DNA from: Chitinophagales bacterium
GTDB lineage: Bacteria; Bacteroidota; Bacteroidia; Chitinophagales; Chitinophagaceae
Assembly: GCA_017303835.1 (NCBI GenBank)
Contig: JAFLBI010000001.1
Span: 2,108,001-2,172,000 of the forward strand
Direction of reading: 5' to 3'
DNA: 64,000 nucleotides
In this document: positions 34,815 to 43,261 of the stretch, one piece after another
How positions within the stretch are numbered: position 1 is the first letter of the stretch
Layout of the letters: every line of letters begins with the position of its first letter
Position numbers and translations under genes: made by a program
Notes under the pieces: model-generated
Database searches by the model: none
Seen by the model: only the letters and a program-made list of their open reading frames with translations
Told to the model about the DNA's origin: nothing

Positions 34815-36257
34815 TTAGTGTGCATGCGCTGCGTGTGCAAACTCATCCACCTCTTTGTTTTCGTATTTATCCATTTTGGTTTTGTAGCTCTCACCTGTTG
34901 TCTTCAACACATACTTGATTTCGGCAATCGCGATGGTTGGGAAGTACTTCGCAAAGAGGAAGAAGCAAGTAAAGAACAAACCGAATGTTCCGAGATAGAA
35001 ACCAATTTCCCAGATAGATGGGCTGTAGTATACAGACCAGCTAGATGGCAGGTAATCGCGGTAGAGAGAAGTAACGATGATTACGAAACGCTCGAACCAC
35101 ATACCGATGTTTACGATCACACTCATGAAGAAAGTAACGAAGAGGTTTCTTCTCATTTTGCGGAACCAGAAGATCTGTGGGCTCAATACGTTACATGCCA
35201 TCATACCCCAGTAGCTCCAGCCATAAGGACTGAACAAGTTGGCACGGCTGTACCAGAAAGTGTAACCTTCATATTTGTTCTGGCTATACCAACCCATGAA
35301 GAGCTCTGTTAAGTAAGCAACACCTACGATTGAACCAGTCAATACAATCACCTTGTTCATCGCTTCGATGTGACCCATGGTGATATAATCTTCCAGACCG
35401 AATACTTTTCTTACGACTACCATCAGGGTTTGTACCATGGCGAAACCAGAGAAGATCGCACCCGCAACGAAGTATGGCGGGAAGATCGTGGTGTGCCATC
35501 CTGGAATTACTGAAGTGGCGAAGTCGAATGATACGATTGTGTGTACAGAGAGTACCAGTGGTGTACTTAAGCCAGCCAGTACGAGTGATAAACTTTCATG
35601 ACGCTGCCAGTGCTTGGTAGAACCTGTCCAACCAAAAGCGGCAATACCATACAAACGCTTACGCAGTTTGGTAAAAGCACGGTCACGAACAGTTGCAAAG
35701 TCAGGCAACAGACCAGAATACCAGAAAAGGAGTGATACAGTAAAGTAAGTAGAGATCGCGAATACGTCCCACAACAGTGGTGAGTTGAAGTTCACCCACA
35801 AAGGACCGCGTGTGTTAGGATAAGGCAGTACGAAGAAGGCCATCCATACACGACCCATGTGGAAGATAGGGAACTGTCCGGCGCACATTACCGCAAAGAT
35901 GGTCATCGCTTCTGCTGCACGGTTTACACCAGTTCTCCAACCCTGACGGAACAACAAGAGGATGGCAGAGATCAATGTACCGGCGTGACCGATACCAACC
36001 CACCATACGAAGTTGGTGATGTCCCAACCCCAACCGATGGTTTTGTTTAGGTTCCACTGACCGATACCATAGGTTACTTCACGGTATACACTGTACACAC
36101 CGAAGAGCAGCAATGCTACCGCGATGTAGAAACCGATATACCACAATTTTGATGGCTTGGCTTCAATGGGGCGTACAATGTCTTCTGTTACCTGGTGGTA
36201 GGTTTTGTCACCATACACCAATGGTTCGCGTAACTGTGATTCGTACTTTACACTCAT
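34815..36257 (-). CDS. actC: Alternative complex III subunit ActC, NrfD-like quinol-binding membrane protein
   Basis: A 480-residue polytopic protein of the NrfD/PsrC family with about ten helices. It is the likely quinol-oxidising membrane subunit next to the iron-sulfur clusters of ActB. Representative segments: GWGWDITNFVWWVGIGHAGT, FPIFHMGRVWMAFFVLPYPN, SLVLAGLSTPLVLSVHTIVS and FAMVQTLMVVVRKVFGLEDY. The conserved HTIVSFDFATS region is typical of the family. The His-rich tail (EFAHAAHAH) is mild. actB lies 65 bases upstream. Confidence 0.94.
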   Translation of the reverse strand: MSVKYESQLREPLVYGDKTYHQVTEDIVRPIEAKPSKLWYIGFYIAVALLLFGVYSVYREVTYGIGQWNLNKTIGWGWDITNFVWWVGIGHAGTLISAILLLFRQGWRTGVNRAAEAMTIFAVMCAGQFPIFHMGRVWMAFFVLPYPNTRGPLWVNFNSPLLWDVFAISTYFTVSLLFWYSGLLPDFATVRDRAFTKLRKRLYGIAAFGWTGSTKHWQRHESLSLVLAGLSTPLVLSVHTIVSFDFATSVIPGWHTTIFPPYFVAGAIFSGFAMVQTLMVVVRKVFGLEDYITMGHIEAMNKVIVLTGSIVGVAYLTELFMGWYSQNKYEGYTFWYSRANLFSPYGWSYWGMMACNVLSPQIFWFRKMRRNLFVTFFMSVIVNIGMWFERFVIIVTSLYRDYLPSSWSVYYSPSIWEIGFYLGTFGLFFTCFFLFAKYFPTIAIAEIKYVLKTTGESYKTKMDKYENKEVDEFAHAAHAH

Positions 36258-36322
36258 CTGGTCTTATTTATTGCCTGCAGTTTTCACTGCAGAATTTTAT
36301 TCAATCAGCTTTTCGTTCTCAA

Positions 36323-39300
36323 TTAAGCGTGTGCTCCTTCTTTCTTTTCTGCGCCATGACCTTCATGTGCCATTTCATCTGTGTTGCGCACCTTAGCCAG
36401 GTAACTTACGTTAGGCAGAACGTGCAGCATTTCGAGTGAATAGAACTGACGGTTAGGATTATCCATGCGTACCATGGTGATCGCACTTTCATGGCTGTTT
36501 GCGTTACCGAATGTGATGGCGTTAGTAGGACAAGCCTGCTGACAAGCCACTTTCACATCGCTGTCGGTGAGCGGACGGCTTTCTTTCTTCGCCTTCAGCT
36601 TACCTTCCTGCAGACGCTGTACGCAGAAAGAACATTTTTCAATCACACCACGGCTACGTACAGTAACATCTGGGTTCAGTACCATGCGGGTAAGATCATC
36701 GTTCATCATCATTACCACATCATTCACTTTACCTTCCTGATTATCTGGGAAGCTATCAGCACCAGTATAATCAGCCCAGTTGAAACGACGTACTTTGAAC
36801 GGACAGTTGTTAGCGCAGTAACGTGTACCAATACAACGGTTATACGTCATCTGGTTCAAACCTTCACTGCTGTGGTTAGTAGCAGCAACCGGACAAACGT
36901 TTTCGCAAGGTGCGTTGTCGCAATGCTGACACATCAGCGGCTGGAATACCACTTTCGGGTTATCCATATCACCACTGTAATATTTATCAATACGCAACCA
37001 ATGCATTTCATGGCCGCGCATTACTTCAGGCTTACCAACGATAGGTACGTTGTTTTCTGCGTTACATGCAACCACGCAAGCACCACAACCAGTACATGTG
37101 TTGAGGTCAACATTCATACCCCACTTCACACCTGGTCTGTCGAAAACAGGATAGATCGTACCCTGAGATTCGAACTTCTCCAAACCACCCCAAGGCTTCA
37201 GTTCTTTTTCACGCTCATCGCGGATTTCCGTTGGGTGCTTCTTGAATTGAGCTAAGCTCAGTTCCTTCATCACTTCAGTACGGTTACCTTGTGCAGTATC
37301 GTAACGGAAGTGTGTTTGCGTTAACGCAACCGGATATTTTTCACCAGTTGCTTCAATGCTAGCATCAGCAACAACAAACTGAACAGCTGTGCCATTGAAT
37401 GATGCTAACGGATAAGCATTCTTACCAGTTCCTACTACAGCCTTACCCAGCTTTTCGCTGCGGCCGTAACCAACAGCAATAGCGATGGTGTTGGCTTCTG
37501 TACCAGGCACAATCAAAGCAGGCAGTTCAACAGTTGTTTTACCAACAGTAACTTTCACTACTTTCTTAGGCGGATTCACTTCATAAGCATCAGCTTCACC
37601 ACCATCATTCAAATCAATATCCAGCAATGTCTTCGCCATTGCAGGAGAAACAATCACATAGTTATCCCAAGTGGCGCGTGTCACTGGATCTGGTAATTCC
37701 TGCAACCATGGGTTAGCAGCACCCTGACCCTGACCGATACCTACTTTTTCATACAATACTACTTCTACCTTACCAGCTTTTTTCACGCCGGCAGCTGCAA
37801 CAGCACCTGCAACAGCAGCACCGTTGAATGATGCACCACCAATGGTTTCAGCAGCAGGGCTGATCACACCATCTTGTAATGCTTTGTTCCATCCGCTTTC
37901 GCCACCCAGCTTGGTGCTCCAGTAACCTTTCAGGAAACCGAGATAATCTGTAGTAGCACCAGACCACTTCAACAAGCTATCCTGCCACTGACGTGTTTTG
38001 AACAGCGGATAAATGGTTGGCTGAATGAAAGAATAATAACCAGCCTGAGGCTCAGCATCACCCCAGCTCTCGAGGAAGTGGTTATCAGGAATCACATATT
38101 TACACAGCTCAGTGGTTTCATCCACTTTCGCGTTCAATGAAATCGTTGCTTTTGCTTTTTTCAGACCAGCTTTGAACTTGTCTGCATCATACCAGCTGTA
38201 CGCAGGGTTAGCACCATACACCACCAGTGCACCTACGCTACCAGCATTCAGGTCGTCTACCAACTTCGCGAAGTCGGCATCCACACCTTTTCTGTAATTA
38301 ACAGGAGCAGCCCAGTTAATGGTTTGTCCGTTTGCACCAACAGCTTCGTTGATGGCGTTTACAATGATCTGAACATTTACATCATTGCTGCCGGCAACTA
38401 CCAGTGCAGCACCTTTGTTTTCGTTCAGGGTTTTAGCCGCTTTTTCGATACCAGCTTTCAGCTTGGCATCAGCGATATTGATCGCCTGACCATTTACAGC
38501 TGATAACAATGCCGCAGCAATTGCAGCTGTTTCAGATGGACGGTGCAGGAATTTCTCATCAGCGTTAGAACCAGTTACAGAAGGCACAGATTCAAAGTGA
38601 ATGTGCTTGCTCATGCTTGGGTTCTTCTCGTCTAATTTCTTACCTGTTGCATATTGCTTTGCAAATTCAACAGGACTAATCCATGTACCAAGGAAATCAG
38701 CAGCCAGACTTACAATGGCTTTTGCTTTATCGAACCGGTAAGCAGGAATTGCACGCTTACCATAAGTAGCTTCATTAGCCAGCAACATACCTGTATAAGA
38801 AACCGCATCGTATGTTACATGACGGCTGCCAGGATATTTTGCCAAGAACTGATTAATCACTTCCTGAGAAGAAGGAGATACAACTGTACTAGTCAGCAAC
38901 ACAACTGGTGCGCCATTCAAACCAGCCATTGCATCAGCAACAGCTTTATCAACAGCTTCCATTGTTACTTCCTTACCATCAATGGTAGGGAAACGAAGAC
39001 GTGCACCATCGTACAGGTCTAATACAGCAGCTTGTACACGGGCAGAAGTACCACCTTTGGTTAAAGGCGATAAATCGTTACCCTCTAATTTAATGGGGCG
39101 ACCATCACGTACTTTGGCAATCACACTCACTGCATCACCATCCTGTACATAAGTAGTTGCGTAGTAATTCGCAACACCGGGCACAATTCCTTCAGGCTTG
39201 TTAGCGAAAGGAATGGCTTTCTTTACAGGCATTTCGCAGCTTGCTGCAACAGCAGCTGCAGCAGTGCTGAAGCCGAGGTATTTCAAGAAGTCTCTGCGGG

Positions 39301-39436
39301 GTGTTTTTGCATCCAGCAGGCCTTTGTCATCCGCTTCAAATGGTAATTCTTCTTTGAACTCGTCCTGCACATCTTTCTTATATGCATCTGACTGATTCAG
39401 CTCTCCGAAACTTGACCAGTACTTTTGTTGCTCCAT
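36323..39436 (-). CDS. actB: Alternative complex III subunit ActB, molybdopterin-oxidoreductase-like and Fe-S fusion
   Basis: A 1037-residue periplasmic subunit. A twin-arginine-type motif (TPRRDFLKYLG, about 46) and AAVAASC, a lipobox-like site, mark export. The first two thirds resemble a molybdopterin oxidoreductase without the usual N-terminal cluster or cofactor motifs, as known for ActB. The last third is a four-cluster ferredoxin-like domain: CTGCGACVVAC, CQHCDNAPCENVCP, CIGTRYCANNCP and CSFCVQRLQ with CQQACP. One of these clusters is 3Fe-4S in studied homologues. It sits between actA (59 bases) and actC. The antisense frames in this stretch are compositional shadows. Confidence 0.95.
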   Translation of the reverse strand: MEQQKYWSSFGELNQSDAYKKDVQDEFKEELPFEADDKGLLDAKTPRRDFLKYLGFSTAAAAVAASCEMPVKKAIPFANKPEGIVPGVANYYATTYVQDGDAVSVIAKVRDGRPIKLEGNDLSPLTKGGTSARVQAAVLDLYDGARLRFPTIDGKEVTMEAVDKAVADAMAGLNGAPVVLLTSTVVSPSSQEVINQFLAKYPGSRHVTYDAVSYTGMLLANEATYGKRAIPAYRFDKAKAIVSLAADFLGTWISPVEFAKQYATGKKLDEKNPSMSKHIHFESVPSVTGSNADEKFLHRPSETAAIAAALLSAVNGQAINIADAKLKAGIEKAAKTLNENKGAALVVAGSNDVNVQIIVNAINEAVGANGQTINWAAPVNYRKGVDADFAKLVDDLNAGSVGALVVYGANPAYSWYDADKFKAGLKKAKATISLNAKVDETTELCKYVIPDNHFLESWGDAEPQAGYYSFIQPTIYPLFKTRQWQDSLLKWSGATTDYLGFLKGYWSTKLGGESGWNKALQDGVISPAAETIGGASFNGAAVAGAVAAAGVKKAGKVEVVLYEKVGIGQGQGAANPWLQELPDPVTRATWDNYVIVSPAMAKTLLDIDLNDGGEADAYEVNPPKKVVKVTVGKTTVELPALIVPGTEANTIAIAVGYGRSEKLGKAVVGTGKNAYPLASFNGTAVQFVVADASIEATGEKYPVALTQTHFRYDTAQGNRTEVMKELSLAQFKKHPTEIRDEREKELKPWGGLEKFESQGTIYPVFDRPGVKWGMNVDLNTCTGCGACVVACNAENNVPIVGKPEVMRGHEMHWLRIDKYYSGDMDNPKVVFQPLMCQHCDNAPCENVCPVAATNHSSEGLNQMTYNRCIGTRYCANNCPFKVRRFNWADYTGADSFPDNQEGKVNDVVMMMNDDLTRMVLNPDVTVRSRGVIEKCSFCVQRLQEGKLKAKKESRPLTDSDVKVACQQACPTNAITFGNANSHESAITMVRMDNPNRQFYSLEMLHVLPNVSYLAKVRNTDEMAHEGHGAEKKEGAHA

Positions 39437-39495
39437 TATATCAGTTTGACAATTAGTAAAATTTCAGGACAGACGGGCTGTCGATCATACATATA

Positions 39496-40749
39496 TTAAT
39501 AGTGACACTTCTGACACTCTGTTCCACCGATTTTCTCTACAGTAATACCCTTGGTGCTGTCGATCTTTCCGCTCTTCAGATCATTGTGGTATTTCTCGTA
39601 GATGCTATAGAAACCATTGTCTTTGAACTGCACTTTGGTTTCGCGGTGACAGTTGATACACCAGCCCATGCTCAGATCGCTGAACTGCTTCACTTCATCC
39701 ATTTTCTGAATTTCACCGTGGCAGGTTTGACAAGCCACTTTACCAGCTTTTACGTGCTGACTGTGGTTGAAGTATACGTGATCAGGCAGGTTGTGAATCT
39801 TAACCCATTCAATTGGCTTGGCCTTAGAAGGATCCCATGCAGCAGCATTGGCAGGATCGAAGCCAGCATATTTATATAATTTCTGAATTTCTGCAGTACC
39901 ATCAACCTCGTTACCTTCTTCATCATAGAGCTTAGGTCCTTTTACATACTCATTGATGGCTTTGTGACAGTTCATACACACATTCACAGAAGGAATGTTG
40001 GCATGCTTGCCTTGCTCAGCACCACCATGGCAATACAGACAGTTTACTTGGTTAGCTCCTGCGTGTACTTTATGTGAGTAAAAGATAGGTTGTGTAGGTG
40101 TGTAGTCTTTAGAACGACCCAGTGCCATGGCACCTTTAGAAGTAAGGTAACCACCAACGCAGAACAGGATTACTGTTAAGGTAGCGATATAGGCTTTGTT
40201 TCTCCAGAACGGTACTGGCTCAACAACAGGCTCGCCTGCTTTCTCGTCAGCCATTTTCTTCAGGCTGGCATTTACTTGCAGCAAGGTGAAAGAGATCACG
40301 GCCAAAATCAGGGTAAGGATACCGAAGAGCAGGGTGTTATCACCTTCTTCGGCAGGCGCACCTGCAGCAGCAGCTGTTGGCTTAGCCTCAGGCTTCCAGG
40401 CTTTGATATAACCGAGGATAGCATCGATCTGTGCATCACTCAGGGTTCCTTCAAACACAGTCATAGAGCTTGGGCTCCAGTCTTTGATCTTCACTGCATA
40501 CGCATCACCTGAAGCAACGGCTTTGTTCCAGTTCTTGATCCAGAGTGCCAACAACTTATCGTTGTTCCAACGGTCGTGCACACCCATCAGGGCCGGACCT
40601 GTCAGGTCCTTGTCCATCTTATGACAAGAAGCACAGTTCGCATTGAACAATGCCTTGCCATCCTGGGCTGTTACCTTATTGGCAAAAGAAATACTGAGGA
40701 AAAAAATACCTGCTAGGAGGATGCGTGAGATTCTTCTAAACGTTGTCAT
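39496..40749 (-). CDS. actA: Alternative complex III subunit ActA with fused N-terminal cytochrome c domain (six heme motifs)
   Basis: The first gene of the respiratory block. I start at the ATG at 40749; the frame extends two codons to a GTG at 40755. A signal peptide (to about residue 28) precedes a monoheme cytochrome c-like domain with NANCASCHKMDKDLTGP. After a linker and two helices (about 142-162 and 188-208) come five further CXXCH motifs: CLYCH, CMNCH, CQTCH, CINCH and CQKCH, the last at the C-terminus. Five hemes are the standard ActA content, so the sixth belongs to the N-terminal module, which may replace a separate soluble cytochrome. Final length is 417 residues. Confidence 0.94.
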   Translation of the reverse strand: MTTFRRISRILLAGIFFLSISFANKVTAQDGKALFNANCASCHKMDKDLTGPALMGVHDRWNNDKLLALWIKNWNKAVASGDAYAVKIKDWSPSSMTVFEGTLSDAQIDAILGYIKAWKPEAKPTAAAAGAPAEEGDNTLLFGILTLILAVISFTLLQVNASLKKMADEKAGEPVVEPVPFWRNKAYIATLTVILFCVGGYLTSKGAMALGRSKDYTPTQPIFYSHKVHAGANQVNCLYCHGGAEQGKHANIPSVNVCMNCHKAINEYVKGPKLYDEEGNEVDGTAEIQKLYKYAGFDPANAAAWDPSKAKPIEWVKIHNLPDHVYFNHSQHVKAGKVACQTCHGEIQKMDEVKQFSDLSMGWCINCHRETKVQFKDNGFYSIYEKYHNDLKSGKIDSTKGITVEKIGGTECQKCHY

Positions 40750-40796
40750 ATTCACAAGCGGTGATTCTGGTGTGGAAAAATATCCGCGAACGGCTG

Positions 40797-40804
40797 CAAA
40801 AATA
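40797..40804 (-). promoter_or_regulatory. Probable -7 box of the act-cta operon
   Basis: On the minus strand TATTTTTG matches TAnnTTTG and lies 47 bases before the actA ATG. The divergent gap (40756-40987, 232 bases) also serves the small plus-strand gene at 40988. It holds no ORF and is AT-rich. A clear -33 TTG at usual spacing was not found. Confidence 0.42.
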
Positions 40805-40987
40805 GGGTAGTAAGCTTACGAAAGAGCAGTTCGTTTAAAAAAAATTTAGCCTTATCTGGCTTGCATTTCAGCGCATTCAGAGCTATGCTCTATAAAATCT
40901 GTCATGATTTAGTAAACTGTATTTTTTTGTTGAAGGGTTTTATCGATTTATTGTGTTGAAGCAAGATTTTTTTTCGTCCTTTGCGCC

Positions 40988-41275
40988 ATGCTCCAAAAAT
41001 TGAAAGCAAAATGGGGCGTGAGCTGGTCGCAGTTCACCCTAATTTTTACCACGTTTGCATTGGGTGGAAGTGCCTGCGGCTGGCTGGGTCGTCAAGTATT
41101 ACAATACTTCGATATAGACAATGCGGCTATACGTATTCCGCTGTATATCATTATAGTAACCTTGCTTTGGCCCCTCTGCGTACTGGCCATCAGCATTCCA
41201 CTTGGGCAGTTTCGTTTTTTCAAAAATTACATCAGCAGAATTGGCCGAAAGATGGCCGGCAAAAAAGACGCATGA
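40988..41275 (+). CDS. Small two-helix membrane protein, DUF6787-like
   Basis: A 95-residue protein with helices at about 18-37 and 50-70 (FTLIFTTFALGGSACGWLGR, YIIIVTLLWPLCVLAIS) and a basic C-terminus. It resembles DUF6787 proteins of Bacteroidota, which have no known function; I am moderately sure of that family. The stop overlaps the purN start by four bases (ATGA), so purN translation is probably coupled to it. It diverges from the act operon, and its ATG lies 6 bases after a TTTGC element similar to the local promoter boxes. Confidence 0.75.
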   Translation: MLQKLKAKWGVSWSQFTLIFTTFALGGSACGWLGRQVLQYFDIDNAAIRIPLYIIIVTLLWPLCVLAISIPLGQFRFFKNYISRIGRKMAGKKDA

Positions 41276-41844
41276 TCAAACTGGCCATTTTTGCTTCCGG
41301 ATCAGGTACCAATGCACAGGCACTGGTGGAGCATTTCCGCCAAACAGGTTCTGCGGAGGTTTCCTTAATTCTATGCAATAAGGCCGATGCCTATGTATTG
41401 GAACGTGCGAAAAACCTAGGTATCCCCTCCTTATTAATTGATAAAGAACGGTTTAGAAACGGAGATGCCCATATGTCTGAGCTGAAAACAGCAGGCATTG
41501 AGCTAATTGTGCTGGCCGGATTTCTCTGGAAAATACCCCAGGCCCTGATAGAAGCCTATCCCCAGCGCATCATCAATATCCACCCTGCCCTACTCCCAAA
41601 ATATGGCGGCAAGGGCATGTATGGCCACCATGTACACCAAGCTGTTATTGAGGCCAAAGAGCAGGAAAGCGGCATCACCATTCATTTAGTGGATGAAGAA
41701 TACGACCATGGTCGCCACCTCGCCCAGTTCACCTGCCCCGTTTTACCCGATGACACGCCTGATAGCCTTGCAGCACGCATCCATGGTTTAGAGCACCAAC
41801 ATTTTCCTAAAGTGGTGGAAGCTTATTTACAGGAATTAGCCTAA
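41272..41844 (+). CDS. purN: Phosphoribosylglycinamide formyltransferase PurN
   Basis: This folate-dependent enzyme of purine synthesis transfers formyl from 10-formyl-THF to GAR. I start at MIKLAIFASGSGTNAQ (41272); the frame is open upstream but that part overlaps the small membrane gene and has no homology. Catalytic residues are visible: Asn and His in IINIHPALLPKYGGKGMYG and Asp in LVDEEYDHGRHLAQ. The phosphate-binding loop is GSGTNAQ. Length (190 residues) is standard. The overlap with the upstream stop suggests coupled translation. Confidence 0.95.
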   Translation: MIKLAIFASGSGTNAQALVEHFRQTGSAEVSLILCNKADAYVLERAKNLGIPSLLIDKERFRNGDAHMSELKTAGIELIVLAGFLWKIPQALIEAYPQRIINIHPALLPKYGGKGMYGHHVHQAVIEAKEQESGITIHLVDEEYDHGRHLAQFTCPVLPDDTPDSLAARIHGLEHQHFPKVVEAYLQELA

Positions 41845-41856
41845 TACATTATGGAA

Positions 41857-41882
41857 ATACCTGATATCAGCATCTCAGGTAT
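41857..41882 (+). other. Small hairpin directly before the lipoprotein start
   Basis: ATACCTGA (41857-41864) and TCAGGTAT (41875-41882) form a perfect 8-base stem with a 10-base loop that ends at the base before the ATG at 41883. No T-run follows, so it is not a terminator. It may influence translation of the next gene. Confidence 0.3.
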
Positions 41883-42557
41883 ATGAAACAAGTACTGATA
41901 CTGCTGCTGGTGACTACAAGTGTGGCTTGTAGGCAAGTCGAACAAGATACAAATACAGTTACCTATGTTTTGAGTGAAAAACAGTTGCCATCATTACGCA
42001 ACCAATATCTATACCTCATGAATGAGGACAAGCACGTGGTGATTGATTCGCAACTGGTAAGTGATGCAAAAATTGTTTTTCATTATAGCATACATCCAGA
42101 TTCACCGGCGATTTTTTGCAGCATCCGTTATGTTGATTCAACGAATGCATATAAAAGACCTATGGGGTTTTTGAATACCAAAACACCCAATGCTGTTTTC
42201 TCCTTCTTTTATGTGGATCAAAGGCCAACAGTTTTTCAACCCAATACACCAACAGATGAATTCCCCAGCTGGGTAAGTGGCAGTAAAGTGAACGATGCAG
42301 ATTTCAGTATGGCGCAATTGTATTATTCTAAAGATGCCATTAAACAGGTTGCATTACTAAAGAAGAATATTCAAACCATCAAATCCTATCCAAATTCGAT
42401 AGGCCTGCTAAAACAATTGTTTTATATTAAAGGCGATTTCAACGCAGCAGAAGCTACTACCATGCTGGAAGCTTTTAACCATACTGTACAAAAGCATCCT
42501 ATTGGTGAACGCATTCGTCAGTATTACCTTACCGGCAAAGCTGACGACACTTTATAA
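41883..42557 (+). CDS. Lipoprotein of unknown function, DUF4369-like fold possible
   Basis: A 224-residue lipoprotein (TTSVAC, Cys16). The first half resembles the N-terminal domain found in front of thioredoxin-like proteins in Bacteroidota (DUF4369): beta strands with LPSLRNQYLYLMNEDKHVV and a later helical part (DAIKQVALLKKNIQTIKSYP). There is no CXXC thioredoxin motif, so if related it is a stand-alone domain. This match is from general appearance and is weak. It lies 38 bases after purN and converges on the DoxX-type gene 12 bases away. Confidence 0.65.
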   Translation: MKQVLILLLVTTSVACRQVEQDTNTVTYVLSEKQLPSLRNQYLYLMNEDKHVVIDSQLVSDAKIVFHYSIHPDSPAIFCSIRYVDSTNAYKRPMGFLNTKTPNAVFSFFYVDQRPTVFQPNTPTDEFPSWVSGSKVNDADFSMAQLYYSKDAIKQVALLKKNIQTIKSYPNSIGLLKQLFYIKGDFNAAEATTMLEAFNHTVQKHPIGERIRQYYLTGKADDTL

Positions 42558-42569
42558 TAGACAAACAGA

Positions 42570-43040
42570 TTATTCGCGCGACAAAGCCATTTCGCTGAAA
42601 TGCTGATTGGCTTCTTTCTCTCTTTCGGTTTTCCAAAGCACAATACCCGCTGCTACAATGATGATATTCTTCATGATGTATTGCCCAACTAGTGTTAGGC
42701 CGTAAGGCATGTAGTGAAAAGTTTCTTTGGGAAAGAAAATGAAAGGTGTGAACGTACATACCATATGCAAAAACAGTAGGATCAGTGTTGGACGAATGTA
42801 TTTACCAATAATCAGCAATGCCCCAACAATACATTCCCAACCAGCCAGCATGATCAAGTTTACTTTATTATCAATCAACCCAAACGTTAGTTCATGAATG
42901 GTATTCATGGCGAGTTGCTCTGCCGGACTCAAGCCATCAAAAAATTTCAATGCACCAAACCACAGGTAAACAATACCTACACTGATGCGCAGTAATGACA
43001 TGGCGGATAAACGGGAAGCTTGTTCTCTGGGTGTCTGCAT
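42570..43040 (-). CDS. DoxX-family membrane protein
   Basis: A 156-residue, four-helix membrane protein: LLRISVGIVYLWFGALKFFD (typical DoxX start), IMLAGWECIVGALLIIGKY, LILLFLHMVCTFTPFIFF and GQYIMKNIIIVAAGIVLW. I start at MQTPREQASR (43040). A TAnnTTTG box lies 19 bases upstream, and the longer open frame (to 43235) runs through the hairpin cluster and is not protein-like. DoxX proteins are often tied to thiosulfate or redox stress, but function here is not known. The promoter and the repeat cluster separate it from the acyl-CoA synthetase. Confidence 0.85.
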   Translation of the reverse strand: MQTPREQASRLSAMSLLRISVGIVYLWFGALKFFDGLSPAEQLAMNTIHELTFGLIDNKVNLIMLAGWECIVGALLIIGKYIRPTLILLFLHMVCTFTPFIFFPKETFHYMPYGLTLVGQYIMKNIIIVAAGIVLWKTEREKEANQHFSEMALSRE

Positions 43041-43058
43041 GGCAATCGTTTGAGGCTT

Positions 43059-43066
43059 CAAAACTA
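43059..43066 (-). promoter_or_regulatory. TAnnTTTG -7 box of the DoxX gene
   Basis: On the minus strand TAGTTTTG lies 18 bases before the start at 43040, and TTTG (43083-43086) 16 bases further up could be the -33 element. It excludes the longer open frame as the real gene. Confidence 0.45.
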
Positions 43067-43126
43067 AAACCCGCATCCTCCGCAAACACTGACATTGGTC
43101 ATGCTTATAAAAGGTGATCGCCATTA

Positions 43127-43223
43127 GTTCGGGTGCGGACACCCGAACGGGCCATCTGCCACAAGCCGGTGTCCTCACCGGCGATAAAGGACATTTACAA
43201 ATACTCGGGTGTGGACACCCAAG
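43127..43223. repeat. Cluster of three REP-like hairpins
   Basis: Three short palindromes share a core GGTG, a 4-base loop ending GGA, then CACC. They are GTTCGGGTG/CACCCGAAC (43127-43148, loop CGGA), GCCGGTG/CACCGGC (43165-43182, loop TCCT, the same core in the other orientation with loop AGGA) and GGGTG/CACCC with near-matching flanks (43204-43223, loop TGGA). They lie between the DoxX promoter and the terminator of the acyl-CoA synthetase. The alternating orientation and matching loops resemble REP/BIME elements. No transposase is seen in the window. Confidence 0.6.
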
Positions 43224-43233
43224 TAGGCAACAC

Positions 43234-43258
43234 AAAAAAGCCGGTCATTGACCGGCTT
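43234..43258 (-). terminator. Terminator after the acyl-CoA synthetase gene
   Basis: On the minus strand AAGCCGGTC, loop AAT and GACCGGCTT form a 9-base stem (43238-43258), followed by four more T residues (43234-43237). It begins 3 bases after the stop codon at 43262. Confidence 0.82.
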
Positions 43259-43261
43259 TAC

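Noticed and set aside
34818..35312. Plus-strand open frame of 164 codons opposite actC
   Set aside because: It overlaps the well-supported actC completely and has no recognisable motif or start context.
36491..37255. Long plus-strand open frame (254 codons) opposite actB
   Set aside because: It lies wholly inside actB, has no domain, and its Thr/His/Tyr-rich composition is what an antisense reading of a conserved gene gives.
40981..41271. N-terminal extension of purN frame
   Set aside because: The upstream codons overlap the small membrane gene at 40988 in another frame and show no similarity to PurN, whose conserved start is MIKLAIFASGSGTN at 41272.
43041..43235. N-terminal extension of the DoxX frame
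   Set aside because: It runs through palindromic repeats, is Cys/Pro-rich and lies upstream of a promoter box, so it is not coding.
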